NCBI GenBank assembly: GCA_023014485.1
Contig: JAJOZX010000089.1
Coordinates: forward strand, 278,501-342,500
Direction of reading: 5' to 3'
Length of the DNA: 64,000 nt
From: Bathynomus jamesi
Taxonomy: Eukaryota; Arthropoda; Malacostraca; Isopoda; Cirolanidae
Below are positions 42,099 to 53,711 of this stretch, one piece after another. The position numbers and the translations under genes are program-made. The notes under the pieces were generated by a model. It had not been told where the DNA came from, did no database searches, and saw nothing but the letters and a program-made list of their open reading frames with translations. Position 1 is the first letter of the stretch. Every line of letters begins with the position of its first letter.

Positions 42099-42101
<3 letters not shown>

Positions 42102-42137
<36 letters not shown>
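42102..42137. repeat. (TA)n microsatellite
   Basis: TA dinucleotides bounding locus 3. Confidence 0.95.
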
Positions 42138-42139
<2 letters not shown>

Positions 42140-43033
42140 CAACTCATTTCTAGCACTGTGGCAAGTTTTGAAAGCTGATTTAAGACTCCTTTAAATATTA
42201 ATCCCAGTGTTGGTTTTCGTCGTCGTCGTCGTCGTTGGGCCTAGGCAAGCTACGGCTTGGGACCGTAGCGCATCTATCCGGTATAGGTTAACCTGCATGA
42301 TGTAGCCATAAGCACTGCCGCTGGTTAAGTGCCAACCAGTGATTATCTCACTAGCCGTATTGAGTCCGTTAGGCGAAACTGCGACAGTACCAAGGATGGA
42401 AAATATAACCCTTGGATTTCTATTATTTATTTGCAAAATGGACATGGTATTAGATTAAAATAATTATTTGAATATAAATAATTAACTGACAATTGATATA
42501 TAATTAATTATGTTTACATACAATAAAATAATACAGTATACATAAAATTAGTATTAATGTGCTTTACAATTGAATTATGATGGGTAACTAATTTAAAATG
42601 AATTTATAGCTATTCCGAAATTCAAGACGGTAAAATTAACATTTATCTTGAAACTAAAATAAGAGTATTCACTACACCAGTATATACGCACTAAACAGTT
42701 AAACTGAGAAAAGTTACCCTGTAGCTCACGTTATATGTCCGAGATTAAGTTTTTTCGGGCGAAAACCCCAAATTCTGGATCCGTTATCGTGATTTATAAA
42801 CCGGTCACGTTTATTTTGTATTCCTAACTTCATAAAATATTGTACATGGAATAAATGAAATAAAAGTTAAGAAAATACAAAAAAATTAGCTACACAAACA
42901 TTTTACGCTCAAGATTAAGCATACGATCGCTTGCCAACAATCTCACATCCCCTTTCGTGACATCTGATGTACGAGGAATTTGCAATCAATCTATCTATCT
43001 ATCTGTGTGTGTGCATGAATATTTGTGAAATTT
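42138..43033. other. Unidentified stretch with a (TCG)n run
   Basis: 42219-42236 is a TCG triplet run. The following 200 bp (GGCCTAGGCAAGCTACGGCT; AAGCACTGCCGCTGGTTAAG) is GC-richer than its surroundings and may be a SINE-like repeat, but no polymerase III boxes were identified. From 42460 on the sequence is AT-rich with no gene. Confidence 0.35.
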
Positions 43034-43230
43034 GGTTATGTCGTGGTCAATATCGCATAACCGCTTCCCGTCGATCAGCAAAATCGAGCGACATTGGGTC
43101 CGGAGAGTGGTTGGATGGGAGACCGTCCGCTACGTCCAGATTATGTAGCGACCAGTGGTTCGGATCCCACGTAAAACTGTAGGTCCTTCCGTCATACGAG
43201 CTTAGATGTTGCGGAGGTGGTTAAACAACC
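43034..43230 (+). mobile_element. 5S rRNA-derived SINE (SINE3-type), copy 2
   Basis: TATGTCGTGGTCAATATCGC, CCGCTTCCCGTCGATCAGCA and GGTTGGATGGGAGACCG follow 5S rRNA from near its 5' end through the C-box. The body GTGGTTCGGATCCCACGTAA then TGTAGGTCCTTCCGTC matches the copy at 28956 and the tail of the tRNA-headed SINE at 54819. This is the more complete of the two 5S-headed copies. Confidence 0.87.
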
Positions 43231-43595
43231 CCATCAAATATGTATGAAACTACACAGTCGGCCGGACTAACAACAGCTTGAAGCGCACGTACGAACTAAC
43301 AAGGGGGGCGAGACTATATCCGAAAGCTTATTATTACTTACAAATTATTCTGTCGTGCGTCTTCAATTACTGCAATTAACAGTATATAATTGTACTTAAA
43401 TTTACAGTATACACACACACATTCATTTGATAACGTTAATAACAGTAAAGTATTTTAGCTGAAAACTAACAATACATTAGACAATCTAAAAAGTATGTAA
43501 ATAGGTAGTGTCTGTAATATTTTATATGCGAAAGATTGACTTATTAAACTTAATGATAGACAACATTATATGATACTGTAGAGTCTTTCATGGCC
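43231..43595. other. No recognised gene
   Basis: AT-rich sequence with one short CA run near 43415. Confidence 0.35.
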
Positions 43596-43762
<167 letters not shown>

Positions 43763-44304
43763 CAGGGTGTCCGAGAATTATCTGTACAATTTTTGGCTGT
43801 TATTAAAAGTCAACCATGAAGTGTAGAAATTCCAGTTTTGTCCCATTTTACAGAGAATCTCATTAAGTTTTTTCTGATACCACGATTTGACAAGTTTTTT
43901 AGAAACGTACGCGGGTGACAGACATTGATGATTTAAAAGCAAGAATCACAGCTGCTATTGAGCGAATTGATGTGGATATGCTGCAGCGTACATGACAACA
44001 TTTGGAGTATCGATTGGATGTTTTGCGAATCACTAATGGTGCACATATCGAATGTTTGTAACAACGTTACTTTAATAAAAGAAACTTTTGAAAATACAGA
44101 TTCTAAATAATCTTGTTTAAGAATTTTACGTGTGTTATCAAGAATTTTATTAAACGATGAAATTGTACAGATAATGTTCGGACACACTGGAATTTCTAAA
44201 AAACTTAATGAGATTCTCTGTAAAATGGGACAACACTGGAATTTCTACACTTCATGGTTGACTTTTAATAACAGCCAAAAATTGTACAGATAATTCTCGG
44301 ACTA

Positions 44305-44305
<1 letters not shown>
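43763..44305 (+). mobile_element. Mariner-type deletion derivative with long inverted repeats
   Basis: Left CAGGGTGTCCGAGAATTATC and right complement pair for more than 100 bp (CAACCATGAAGTGTAGAAAT in both). Between them lies only a transposase C-terminus, DLKARITAAIERIDVDML and LDVLRITNGAHIECL, with one internal stop. A second partial copy of the inverted repeat near 44195 (GGAATTTCTAAAAAACTTAA) shows internal rearrangement. Flanked by (TA)n. Confidence 0.88.
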
Positions 44306-44365
<60 letters not shown>

Positions 44366-44400
<35 letters not shown>

Positions 44401-45712
44401 ACAAGGAAAAGAAGTACCTCAAAAGGCCTTGCGGCCCATACCGAGGAGATACCAATGGCAACGGGTGCCAGGGAAAATTTTGTAAAAGTTTATTTTTCTT
44501 TCAACTATCCTAGCAGTAGTAGAAAACTGGATAGAAAAGTAGAAGGCTCTCTCCCCACCCTCCGCCCCCTCCCTGCCAGAGGCAGGTACGGAAAAAGGTT
44601 GAAGAAAATACCTTGACCCTGGAAAAGTAGCCAAGGAAATTTTACAGGAAAGTGGAGAATATATAAATAGCTCTATATTTAGTTTGCTCACATGAGAGTA
44701 TTCAGTACTTTGTCTAGCCTATTTTTAAACACATTTACACTTTGACTGGAAACAACCTCTGAGGGAAGTTGGTTCCAGATATTAACTATTTTATAGGAAA
44801 AGAAATTTCCGCAGACTGAGGTCCTAAATGTCTTTACACACTCAAATAGTGTGCAAGATTTCGTCTACCCTTTTCTTGAACTGATCCACAGAGGAACTGT
44901 TCACAACTTCCGAAGGTAACCTGTTCCATGTGTCACAGATCTTATACGTAAAGTAATTCCCACACACACTAGTCCTAAACCGTTTCAAATCCAACTTCCA
45001 ACCATTGTTGCGAGTTGGGTTATCATTTAAACTAAACATACTTCTAAAATCGACGTCGTTGAACCCGCGTAAGAGCTTGAAAACCTCGATCAGTTGACCG
45101 CGCAGCCTCCGAGTTTCAAGCGAAAAGAAGTTCAGGGCGCGTAACCGTCGATTGTAGCCCATATGCCTAACGGAAGGGATTAACTTTGTGACCCTCGCCT
45201 GCACTCGCTCCAGCCTCTCAATATCTTTCCTGAGGGTGGGCGACCAGAACTGCACAGCATACTCCAGGTGCGGCCGAACAAGGGAATTGTACAGTGAGAG
45301 CACAATCTCCTTGTTCCGAAACTGAAATTGCCTCCTGATATAACCCGATAGTTTCTGGGCTTTCTTTTCCACTTCTACACACTGTTTCGTAAACTTAAGA
45401 TCGCTGCTAATTAGCACACCCAAGTCCTTTTCTAAATCAGTCACCTCGATATTACTACCCAACATCGAGTAGTCCGACTTGGGATTGGCGTAGCCAATGT
45501 GCATCACTTTGCATTTACCCAAGTTAAACGGCATTTGCCATTTTTCGGACCACTCTCCTATCCTACCTACGTCCGCACGCAGTTCCTCGATCGCTTCGGG
45601 CGTCCCAACATTGGCCCCAAGCTTGGTGTCATCAGCGAATTTGGCGATCCGACTGACGATGCCACCGTCGATATCATTTTATGTAAACAACAGTGGCCCC
45701 AAAACGGAACCC

Positions 45713-45716
<4 letters not shown>
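44366..45716 (-). mobile_element. CR1 (GA-tailed family), copy F
   Basis: (GA)n tail at 44366-44397 next to (TA)n, a long-form 3' UTR, and ORF2 from 44842 upward. The 230-codon stretch to 45534 is open and nearly identical to copy A. Beyond it, ANVGTPEAIEELRADVGR and KFADD-region sequence remain until the (GA)n at 45717. The 5' border again coincides with the next copy's tail. Confidence 0.9.
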
Positions 45717-45776
<60 letters not shown>

Positions 45777-46735
45777 TGAGAGAGAGTGAGTTACAAGGAA
45801 AAGAAGTACCTCAAAAGGCCTTGCGGCCCATACCGAGGAGGTACCAATGGCAACGGGTGCCAGGGAAAATTTTCTACACACTCAAATAGTGTGCAAGATT
45901 TGGTCTAACCTTTTCTTGAACTGATCCACCGAGGAACTGTTCCTGTTATTAAAAGTTTATTTTTCTTTCAACTATCCTAGCAGTAGTAGAAAACTGGATA
46001 GAAAAGTAGAAGGCTCTCTCCCCACCCTCCGCTCCCTCCCTGCCAGAGGCAGGTACGGAAAAAGGTTGAAGAAAAAACCTTGACCCTGGAAAAGTAGCCA
46101 AGGAAATTTTACAGGAAAGTGGAGAATATATAAATAGCTCTATATTTACCTTGCTCACAGAGACACCGTGCAAGCGAACTCCTGCAGAGTTTTCTTATGT
46201 TTTAATCTTAAACTATCAACGTGTTAAAGTAATTCCCACATATACTAGTCCTAAATCGTTTCAAATCCAACTTCTAACCATTGTTGCGAGTTGGGTTATC
46301 ATTTGAACTAAACATGCTTCTAAAATCGACATCTTTGAACCCGCGTCACGTAAGCGTCGATTGTGTAGCCCATATGCCTAACGAAAGGGATTAACTTTGT
46401 GGCATTTTTCGCCAGTTTCCAATCCACCTACCTACTTCCCCACCAATACCCAGCGCGCGCACTTCGGCCATTAGCCGGCGGTGAGGTACCTTATCAAAGG
46501 CCCTCTAATCAATCGCCCTACTCTTATCATACTCACTCAACATGACACAGAAAAACTCGAGCATGATGGTGACACACGACCTATGCCGTCTAAACCCATG
46601 TTGGAGTCCCCAAGTAGCTTGTAGGAATCCAAATGGTCAACAATCCTACTCGCTATTATCCCCTCTAAATATTTACCTACAACTGAAGTTAAATGGTGTT
46701 ATTTATAGAGGTTCCAAGCCTCTCTTCCCACGCAT
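45717..46735 (-). mobile_element. CR1 (GA-tailed family), copy G, mosaic
   Basis: Tail (GA)n 45717-45790, the 85-bp terminus, a short-form junction into the ORF2 end (to about 45943), then a second long-form 3' UTR segment (45953-46215). After that come scattered ORF2 pieces: the TSVCGNYF region near 46230, a jump near 46405 to the finger region (LMAEVRALGIGGEVG), and upstream transcriptase text to about 46735. Multiple deletions have joined distant parts. Confidence 0.82.
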
Positions 46736-47053
46736 GAGATAGCAGTAGCGTCCTAATCGTAACAGTAGAGAAAAAGACAATACTAAAAGTTTTTCTTTTT
46801 TTTTTCAGTCAGAGGAGAACATCCCTAACCTAAGCTAAAAGGACAGAGTGGGATGGGAAGGGGTCCTAGTAACCCACGGGACAGGTTTGTACAACAGACT
46901 TCACCCGCCCTCCCGAAAGAGAGAGAACCTAAAGGAATTGGCAGCCAATTTCTCTAGAATCCCACGACTCGGGACCGGAGGGCTGTCACACCCCAAGTAT
47001 AAAGTTTACAACACCCAGAAGGAACGTGCATAACCTTTATACCCTCTGCGGAG

Positions 47054-47056
<3 letters not shown>
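46736..47056 (-). mobile_element. Probable CR1-linked sequence of unknown position
   Basis: GC-balanced stretch between copies G and H. It ends at the (GA)n tail of copy H, like the 5' borders of other copies, and may be 5' UTR or ORF1-side sequence of the same family. No protein motif was recognised. Confidence 0.35.
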
Positions 47057-47089
<33 letters not shown>

Positions 47090-47800
47090 GTTACAAGGAA
47101 AAGAAGTACCTCAAAAGGCCTTGCGGCCCATACCGAGGAGGTACCAATGGCAACGGGTGCCATGGAAAATTTTGTAAAAGTTTATTTTTCTTTCAACTAT
47201 CCTAGTAGTAGTAGAAAACTGGATAGAAAAGTAGAAGGCTCTCCCCACCCTCCGCTCCCTCCCTGCCAGAGGCAGGTACGGAAAAAGGTTGAAGAAAATA
47301 CCTTGACCCTGGAAAAGTAGCCAAGGAAATTTTACAGGAAAGTGGAGAATATATAAATAGCTCTATATTTAGCTTGCTCACAGAGACACCGTGCAAGCGA
47401 TCTCCTGCAGAGTTTTCTTATGTTTTAGTCTTAAACTATGAGTATTCAGTACTTTCTCTAGCCTATTTTTAAACACATTTACACTTTGACTGGAAACAAC
47501 CTCTGAGGGAAGTTGGTTCCAGATATTAACTATTTTATAGGAAAAGAAATTTCCGCAGACTGAGGTCCTAAATGTCTTTACACACTCAAATAGTGTGCAA
47601 GATTTCGTCTACCCTTTTCTTGAACTGATCCACAGAGGAACTGTTCACAACTTCTGGAGGTAACCTGTTCCACGTGTCACAGATCTTATAAGTAAAGTAA
47701 TTCCCACACACACTAGTCCTAAACAGTTTCAAATCCAACTTCCAACCATTGTTGCGAGTTGGGTTATCATTTAAACTAAACATGCTTCTAAAATCGACCA
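47057..47800 (-). mobile_element. CR1 (GA-tailed family), copy H
   Basis: Tail (GA)n at 47057-47086, terminus with GAGTGAG, long-form 3' UTR, and the last 70 codons of ORF2 (to FRSMFSLNDNPTRNNGW). The copy stops at 47798 against unrelated AT-rich DNA and not against (GA)n, unlike copies A-F. Confidence 0.88.
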
Positions 47801-48240
47801 GACAAAAGTTTTCTTTCCCTTTAGGCACACTGAAATTATATTGTGGTTTTAACTAGGGAACACAAACAAAACAGAAATAATATTCTAGAGTATCTTGAAC
47901 TGACCCCATTTTTGCGAAAATATGAAATGGTTGTCGTAACTGGGTTTACGGTGGTTTGTAACTGATTCTTAGCTATGTTGTGGGGCAAACAAATAGATAT
48001 AACTCTCACAAAACTTAAAAATATATCTTCTGCAAATAATTTTCAGGTTATTTAATGAATTTCTATTTACTTTTTCTTTTCTGGATTAATGATATTCTCA
48101 AATTTAGTGTTTCGTTGCGAGGAATATAAAGAAACAAGGAAAGAAAAATAACCATTTTTTTTATTTGTTTTATTAAATACATATAGTACAGAAACACAGC
48201 AAATGAGTAGACAAATGGTAACTGCAAAAAACAACCTTAA
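47801..48240. other. AT-rich DNA without a recognised gene
   Basis: No domain or repeat recognised; it lies just downstream of the transposase-like pseudogene. Confidence 0.35.
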
Positions 48241-50932
48241 CTATTCGAATAAAGGCGGCAAACTTTTAGCAAAATCCTTTTTGGTTTCTATGTTTGGCAT
48301 CAGACTACGTGAAATCATTCTAGCTTTGATAAAACCATCTCGGGCTTCAAACCCAAATACCGAACTTGAAGAGTCCGTCACTAATTTAATACAACGCTCT
48401 ATATTCTGGATACGAGTGGGATAATTTGGAAGGTGCAATGCGTTTTCTTTGATAACTAAAATTTCTGCTTTTGTTTACTTTATTGCGAGAGGTAGCTCAC
48501 TTAATTTTGATGCAAAGGACTGGGATGAAACAATTAATTGGAATGATTCTAAACTAAGATTAGGAACCTTGAAATATATCTCTTCTAAATTTTGACCAAT
48601 TTTATTTCGCGTGTTCATGATTTTGCTAAGAGCTTTTTCACGTTTTTCCCTAGCTGAGTCACACAACATTGCCAGAATAATATTTTCCAGGTGAACAAAA
48701 TATGCATTTCGGGATATATACTACTTAACAATTTCTACTGATTCCCTAGGCAAATGCTTAACCCTATTAATGGCAGAAAACGCATGCCTTGGGTCATCTA
48801 TGCAATTACAGTAGGTCTACACTTGATGTCAAACCAATTAGGACCATAATTTGTCACAATTCGAAGTGTGTTATTGTGTAAAGTTTCTTTGTTGGTTTCA
48901 TTGTTGAAACAAAGCCTACAAACCTTATTAGCAAGAGTTAACCATTTAGCATGACTAAGAGGACCTGGCTTTACACGAGCAAGGTGTTCATCAACTGTAC
49001 CATTTCTGATTGCTGAAATAATGCGGTATAAGTACTGCTGATCTCCACTAAGATCAACAACAATGTGTTATGGCAGATATAATAGTTTTACCACTAGTTA
49101 TAGGTTTGAATTGTACTACTGGATTGTTTTCGCAAAACTGAATGCCTTTCCCAATAGGACCAACAAAGGTACTTGCCTCAGATGTTGTACCATCGAATGT
49201 TTCAAAAATATGTGTTAGAGGTAATTAATTTGTATGAAGCACACAAATGAACCACTGAAGCGGCCTACCAAATGCTTTCTCCTTAACATGAATCCTTTAT
49301 AACCAGTGTTGGTATTTGTGCTATCACAGCCCATTACAGCTATATCATTTTGTAGCTCTCTCTAATAACTGACAATACTGAATTTGCTATGTCTGCAGCC
49401 TTACTCAATGCTACGTAGTGTCTAATGGATAATATACTCTCTACCTAGTTCAGCAATCATTACATAGTGTTCTTCACTCTTCTTTTCACTGTACCACCTA
49501 TTATTGACTTTCACTTTACTTAAAGTCTGGTCCTTTCGACCATCGAAGTATATGAGAGTAATAGGATTCATTTTATCACTTTTCAATGTTTTTCGAAGTC
49601 TTTCTGTTTCTCTCCGCACTTTACTTCTGTCTATTACGAGATGGTCATCATCTTTCGTGATCATACCAACGTCTATCAAAGTTGCAGTTGCAATAGCAGC
49701 AGTAGCACGATCTGATACACCAAATCTATCTGCCTGCATTGCAACATGCCGCAAAGACATTCTCATTTGGCTTCCAGTATTTTCAAAACCACGGTCTTCA
49801 GTTTCCATTATCCCATTGTCGCTGTCTTCATCTGAAGAATGTTTTACTAAGCTCAAAGGTTGAACTTCAGTGGAACGACTGATGTTTTTTTACTTTACTT
49901 GTTCTGAGAGCTTCCTCTTGTATCTCTTTTGTAAAATTTGTGTGGCACGTACAGTACACATCTACACTACCTATGTACATTTTACGATCACTCCTATGAT
50001 CAATTAGAAACGGTAATTCTTCTTTTTCTCTCTCCGACATGTGCAATCTAAGTGAATTTCTTCACAACCATCATTACATCCTATGTCTGTATGATATTTT
50101 AAATTGCATTTACAGGCACATATATCGAACAAATTACAGAGACTATTCATATATTCATTTTCTAGTTTCACTGATGTTTTTGATCTACTCAACGTTGTTC
50201 CTCTTTCTATGAATCTTGCTACCGTTTGAAACCGCTTTTTCCTGAACTGTGGGGACTGATGCTTGCTGCCAAAGTTTTAGTAGCTCCTGAGTTATTTGTC
50301 TGATGATTGACTTGTTAGCTGCATTTTTCCTTTCTTTGAGATAGAGTACCGAGCTACGTGTAAATTAGTTAGCAAAAGATTATGAGGCAACTTCTCAGGA
50401 GTTCCAAACATACAATGTTGCTTAGAATGCCTTACGCTCACAAATTTTTTCCTTGCTGAATAGCATGGGGAACTTGAAAGCGTAGATGCTGCTGCATGGA
50501 AAGCTGTTGGTGTAGAGTTGCTGCAAGAGGGGATGTCGCTAGCTTGATGTGAAGAAGGATGTTGTTTCAGTTTGTGGAGACACTGGTGTGTCGGGTGCTG
50601 ATTCCATCTCTGCTCTTCTATAGGTGAATTATTAACTGAAAAATAACAAAAAAAACAACTCAAATTTCAGTGAATTTTAATTGTTTAAGGAAAAACAACA
50701 AATATTTACTCAGTTTACTCACGTCAGTCAAATGTACATTGTAACAAGTGTAACAGAATATTTTTTTATCTCATTTCTCATAGCATGCTCACTAGCTTCT
50801 TACCTCTGGATTCTGTAGCTGGGGGACAACTACTGCAGCTGGCTGTCAGGCGAACTGTGGTGCCTGCGGAGTCAGAAGATACGATGCGTAAGAGTATACT
50901 GTACAGTACGACCTTGGCAGGATTACTTAAAT
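48241..50932 (-). pseudogene. Intron-containing member of a repetitive transposase-like arthropod family, broken
   Basis: Minus strand. Exon 1 (50932-50804) and exon 2 (from 50635) are joined by a 168-nt intron with GTAAG donor and TTTTTCAG acceptor that preserves the frame (phase 1). Then come KLPHNLLLTNLHVARYSISK, a Cys-rich block (LCNLFDICACKC, DIGCNDGCEEIHLDCTC), LIDHRSDRKMYIGSVDVY, MSLRHVAMQADRFGVSDRA, ITLIYFDGRKDQTL and AVMGCDSTNTNTGYKGF. The C-terminus reads ISRNAYFVHLENIILAML and FEARDGFIKARMISRSLMPN. The spaced Asp residues (YFDGRKD, GCDSTN) suggest an RNase H-like fold. I recall many copies of this protein in arthropod genomes but cannot name the superfamily. At least six frame breaks. 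Confidence 0.65.
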
Positions 50933-51299
50933 CTGGGAATGACGCAAAATAATATATATTAAAGTTATACAAATTTATAATTGTGGTTTCATAATGACAT
51001 TAATGGGAGTTATTCATATGATGTAATGTTGACGGATGTATGCTAGATGAGAACTATTTTCTTTGTTAATTTGTATTCATACAAAAATGGGGCGGTTAGA
51101 GAAACCTGGCACAATTTGTATCATATTAGTTTTTCTCAGGAAAAACTACAATAAAATATCAGCGTGCTATTGTAAATTACCATTTTCACTCCGCCCTAAT
51201 ATATATATATATATATATATCTTTCCTTTCCTTCAAATGTTCTGAGCGATAATTCCTTATTTCATGAAGGTCGAGCTTATTGCCCCTCCTCTCGAGTGA
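50933..51299. other. Possible 5' part of the preceding gene; otherwise no gene
   Basis: AT-rich, with (TA)n at 51200-51220. A 3' splice site-like CATTCCCAG sits just before exon 1, implying a further upstream exon that I could not locate. Confidence 0.3.
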
Positions 51300-51640
51300 C
51301 CTGGTGAAGTCGAGAGTTGGTTTCTTGTACTTTCCACCTCACACAGCCAGACACGCCAGGCTCATTTGGGATTGTTCTGAGTCAGGCTTCTAATAATCTT
51401 TTCAAGATGTCCACCGTTACACCACTCGTGTTCCTTAGTTCCTTGGGCAGGTGGTTGAAGTCTTGGTCCTTTCACGACAAAACTATTTTCTTTCAGGGTT
51501 GAGGATGCTCCCTGTCTAGCCTTTAATTTGGGAACACGACACAGTCTTCCTTCTCTACTTTCCACTGTTGTTTGGGGGGTTATAGGGTTCAGAGTAAGAT
51601 TAGGGACGAGTTTCTTCATTATTTTCCAAGTGTAAATAAT

Positions 51641-51674
<34 letters not shown>

Positions 51675-52085
51675 CCTTTCCAGTGAGTCTGGGTTTAATT
51701 CGCGTAACCTTTCCCAGTAATTTAGTTCTTTGCACCCATTGATCTTGGCTGTGAAGCTTCTCCGAATCCCTTCTAGCTGTCTAATGTCTTCTTTTTTATA
51801 TGGGCATGTTAGGACCGAGCAGTATTCCAATTTGGGTAGTATGATCAGTGTTTTCTGGAGAGGAATCATTATATTCCTATCCCTTTGGTTAAAGTTTCTC
51901 AGTATCTGCCCAATTATTCTTTTTGCTCTGCTTACTGCCATTTTATTTTGTGTTTCAAACTTCGTGCAGCACATAAATCTTTTGCCTTAGAATTTTTCTG
52001 AGTTTCCTGTCCATTTGGGGTAGAGTATTCCATGGATTTTAGGTCCTCCCTTCTTCCATACCTTATAGTTGAAGTGTTTTCATTT
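51300..52085 (-). pseudogene. Jockey-like LINE, C-terminal region
   Basis: Minus strand: KFETQNKMAVSRAKRIIGQI, KTLIILPKLEYCSVLTCPYK, QLEGIRRSFTAKINGCKELN and WERLRELNPDSLER, then a (TC)n run at 51639-51671, then REGRLCRVPKLK and a terminal LKRLLEAWLRTIPNEPG-like stretch near 51410-51340. It matches the relic at 12.2-13.8 kb, including the sequence around CCATTTGGGGTA. The microsatellite lies where a tyrosine-rich YxxErRRERY motif is usual, so it grew inside coding sequence. Frameshifts are present. Confidence 0.8.
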
Positions 52086-52143
52086 CAGTGTTAAATTTTA
52101 TATTATTGCTTGATAATATATTTGCCATTATATATATTATATA

Positions 52144-53653
52144 CAGGGTATTTCAGGAGGAAAGGTCAATACTTCGGGAGGTGATAGTATCGGTCATTGT
52201 GAGAAAAAAAGTTCATATGAACATGTGTCTAATTCTGAATGGTTACAGAAATAGAGCTGTTTGAATCTGATGCGCGCGCAGCTCTTCCTCCCCCTTCCCT
52301 CCACTATAACCTTGAACCATGTAAGCTGTAATGTATGTAACAAGTCAATCGACACACCTTCACACATGCCGAATATGCAGATATGGTGTATGTCTACGGT
52401 TTTTGCGATGGAAGTGCAACAGCTGCTGTTGCAGAATACCGTCGACTGTTTCCGAACCGCAGAATTCCGGATCGAAGTGTTTACCAGGGTTTTCAACACA
52501 TTGCGTGAGACTGGTACACTTCCCAGCGCTCATGTTTCATCTGAACGTGAAGGTCAACAAGATGTGGATGAAGTGGAAAACATTCTTCAGTTGGTAGAGC
52601 GTAGTCCTACTACTAGCTCACGCAGAATTTCTACACGTCTCGGTGTACCACACACAAGAGTATGGCGAACATTACGTGAGGAAGGCTTGCATCCATATCA
52701 TGTACAGCGTGTACAACACCTTCAACCAGGAGACGCTGCCATGCGACTGCAATTTTGTCATTGGGTAAATGCTAATCGCCGATTGCTTCGATTAATACTG
52801 TTCACCGATGAAGCTACTTTCACCCGTGACGGTATCAACACTACTCGTAACTCTCATCGGTGGTCAGACGAAAATCCAAATGCCACTGTGGAAACAAATT
52901 TTCAACATCGCTTCTCTGCCAATGTGTGGTGCGTTATCATCGATGATCAGCTGATTGGCTCTGTTACTTTAGAGAATCGTCTTACAGGACAAAGTTACCT
53001 AGAATTTCTGCAAAATGAATTGCCAGGACTATTGGAGGACGTTCCTTTGGCTACACGCGCTGGTATGTACTTTCAGCATGACGGAGCTCCTCCACATTCT
53101 ACCCGTCTGGTGATGCAATACCTAAATCAAACTTTCCCTGGTCGATGGATCGGCCGCGGTGGTCCCATTCAATGGCCACCAAGGTCTCCAGACCTCTCTC
53201 CGTTAGATTATTGTTTGTGGGGGTGGATGAAAAGTCAAGTTTACAAAAGAAAGGTGGATACACGAGACGAGATGCTCGCGCGCATTTTGGATGCTGCTGC
53301 CCGCATAAAGGAACGTCAAGATCAACTCAGACGAACAACACGCAATCTTCGCACACGAGTTGCAAAGTGGATTGAGGTTGACGGTGGGATTTTCGAAAAC
53401 GTATTGTAAACTAACAAATTTGTCATTTCTGTATCTGATACCATTCAAAATGCCAATATTTAAACATTAAATGTTAGAAACAGTAATTGGTTTCTCTTTC
53501 TTGATTACCATTAACAATGCTTTTGTATTTGTAGATTCAAACAGCTCTATCTCCGTAACCATTCAGAATTAGACATGTTCATCTGAATTTTTTTTCTCAC
53601 AATGACCGATACTATCACCTCCCGAAGTAGTGACCTTTCCTCCTGAAACACCC
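52144..53653 (+). mobile_element. Mariner-type transposon, nearly complete, 125-bp terminal repeats
   Basis: Starts CAGGGTATTTCAGGAGGAAA and ends with the complement, with about 125 bp of inverted repeat on each side reaching AGCTGTTTGAATC. It is 1,510 bp long and carries one transposase. It is the source-type copy for the deleted element at 18084-18735. Flanks are (TA)-like on the left and (CA)n on the right. Confidence 0.93.
52383..53409 (+). pseudogene. Mariner-superfamily transposase (DUF4817-associated type), one N-terminal frameshift
   Basis: The N-terminal domain ([33 protein letters not shown]) is in one frame from ATG 52383. Near 52490 similarity switches to the frame that stays open to 53409: [37 protein letters not shown]. 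The catalytic triad is Asp in LFTDEATF, Asp in [10 protein letters not shown] and Asp in [17 protein letters not shown], with 36 residues between the last two. The C-terminus is [13 protein letters not shown]. The long frame is open further upstream (from 52261), but that part is out of register with the family. A single small indel is the only defect I see. Confidence 0.88.
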
Positions 53654-53657
53654 TGTG

Positions 53658-53701
<44 letters not shown>

Positions 53702-53711
53702 ACACACACAA
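53658..53711. repeat. (CA)n microsatellite
   Basis: About 25 CA units directly at the right end of the mariner-type element. Confidence 0.95.

Larger units (their letters stand above)
41069..42100. repeat. Tandem and inverted tRNA-like repeat array (locus 3)
   Basis: Two and a half direct copies of a 268-bp unit (marker AACGACGCTTGTA at 41107, 41375 and 41643), then reversal near 41735 at the T-arm palindrome, and a complementary copy to about 42100. Each unit contains a tRNA-like core and a CCCCGAGGGGGGCACC stem. The outer flank is (TA)n. Confidence 0.92.

Noticed and set aside
28956..43230. Functional 5S rRNA genes
   Set aside because: Only part of the 5S sequence is present, with substitutions and a SINE body fused behind it.
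52261..52490. N-terminal extension of the long mariner-type frame
   Set aside because: The family-like DNA-binding sequence is in another frame over this interval, so the extension is out of register.
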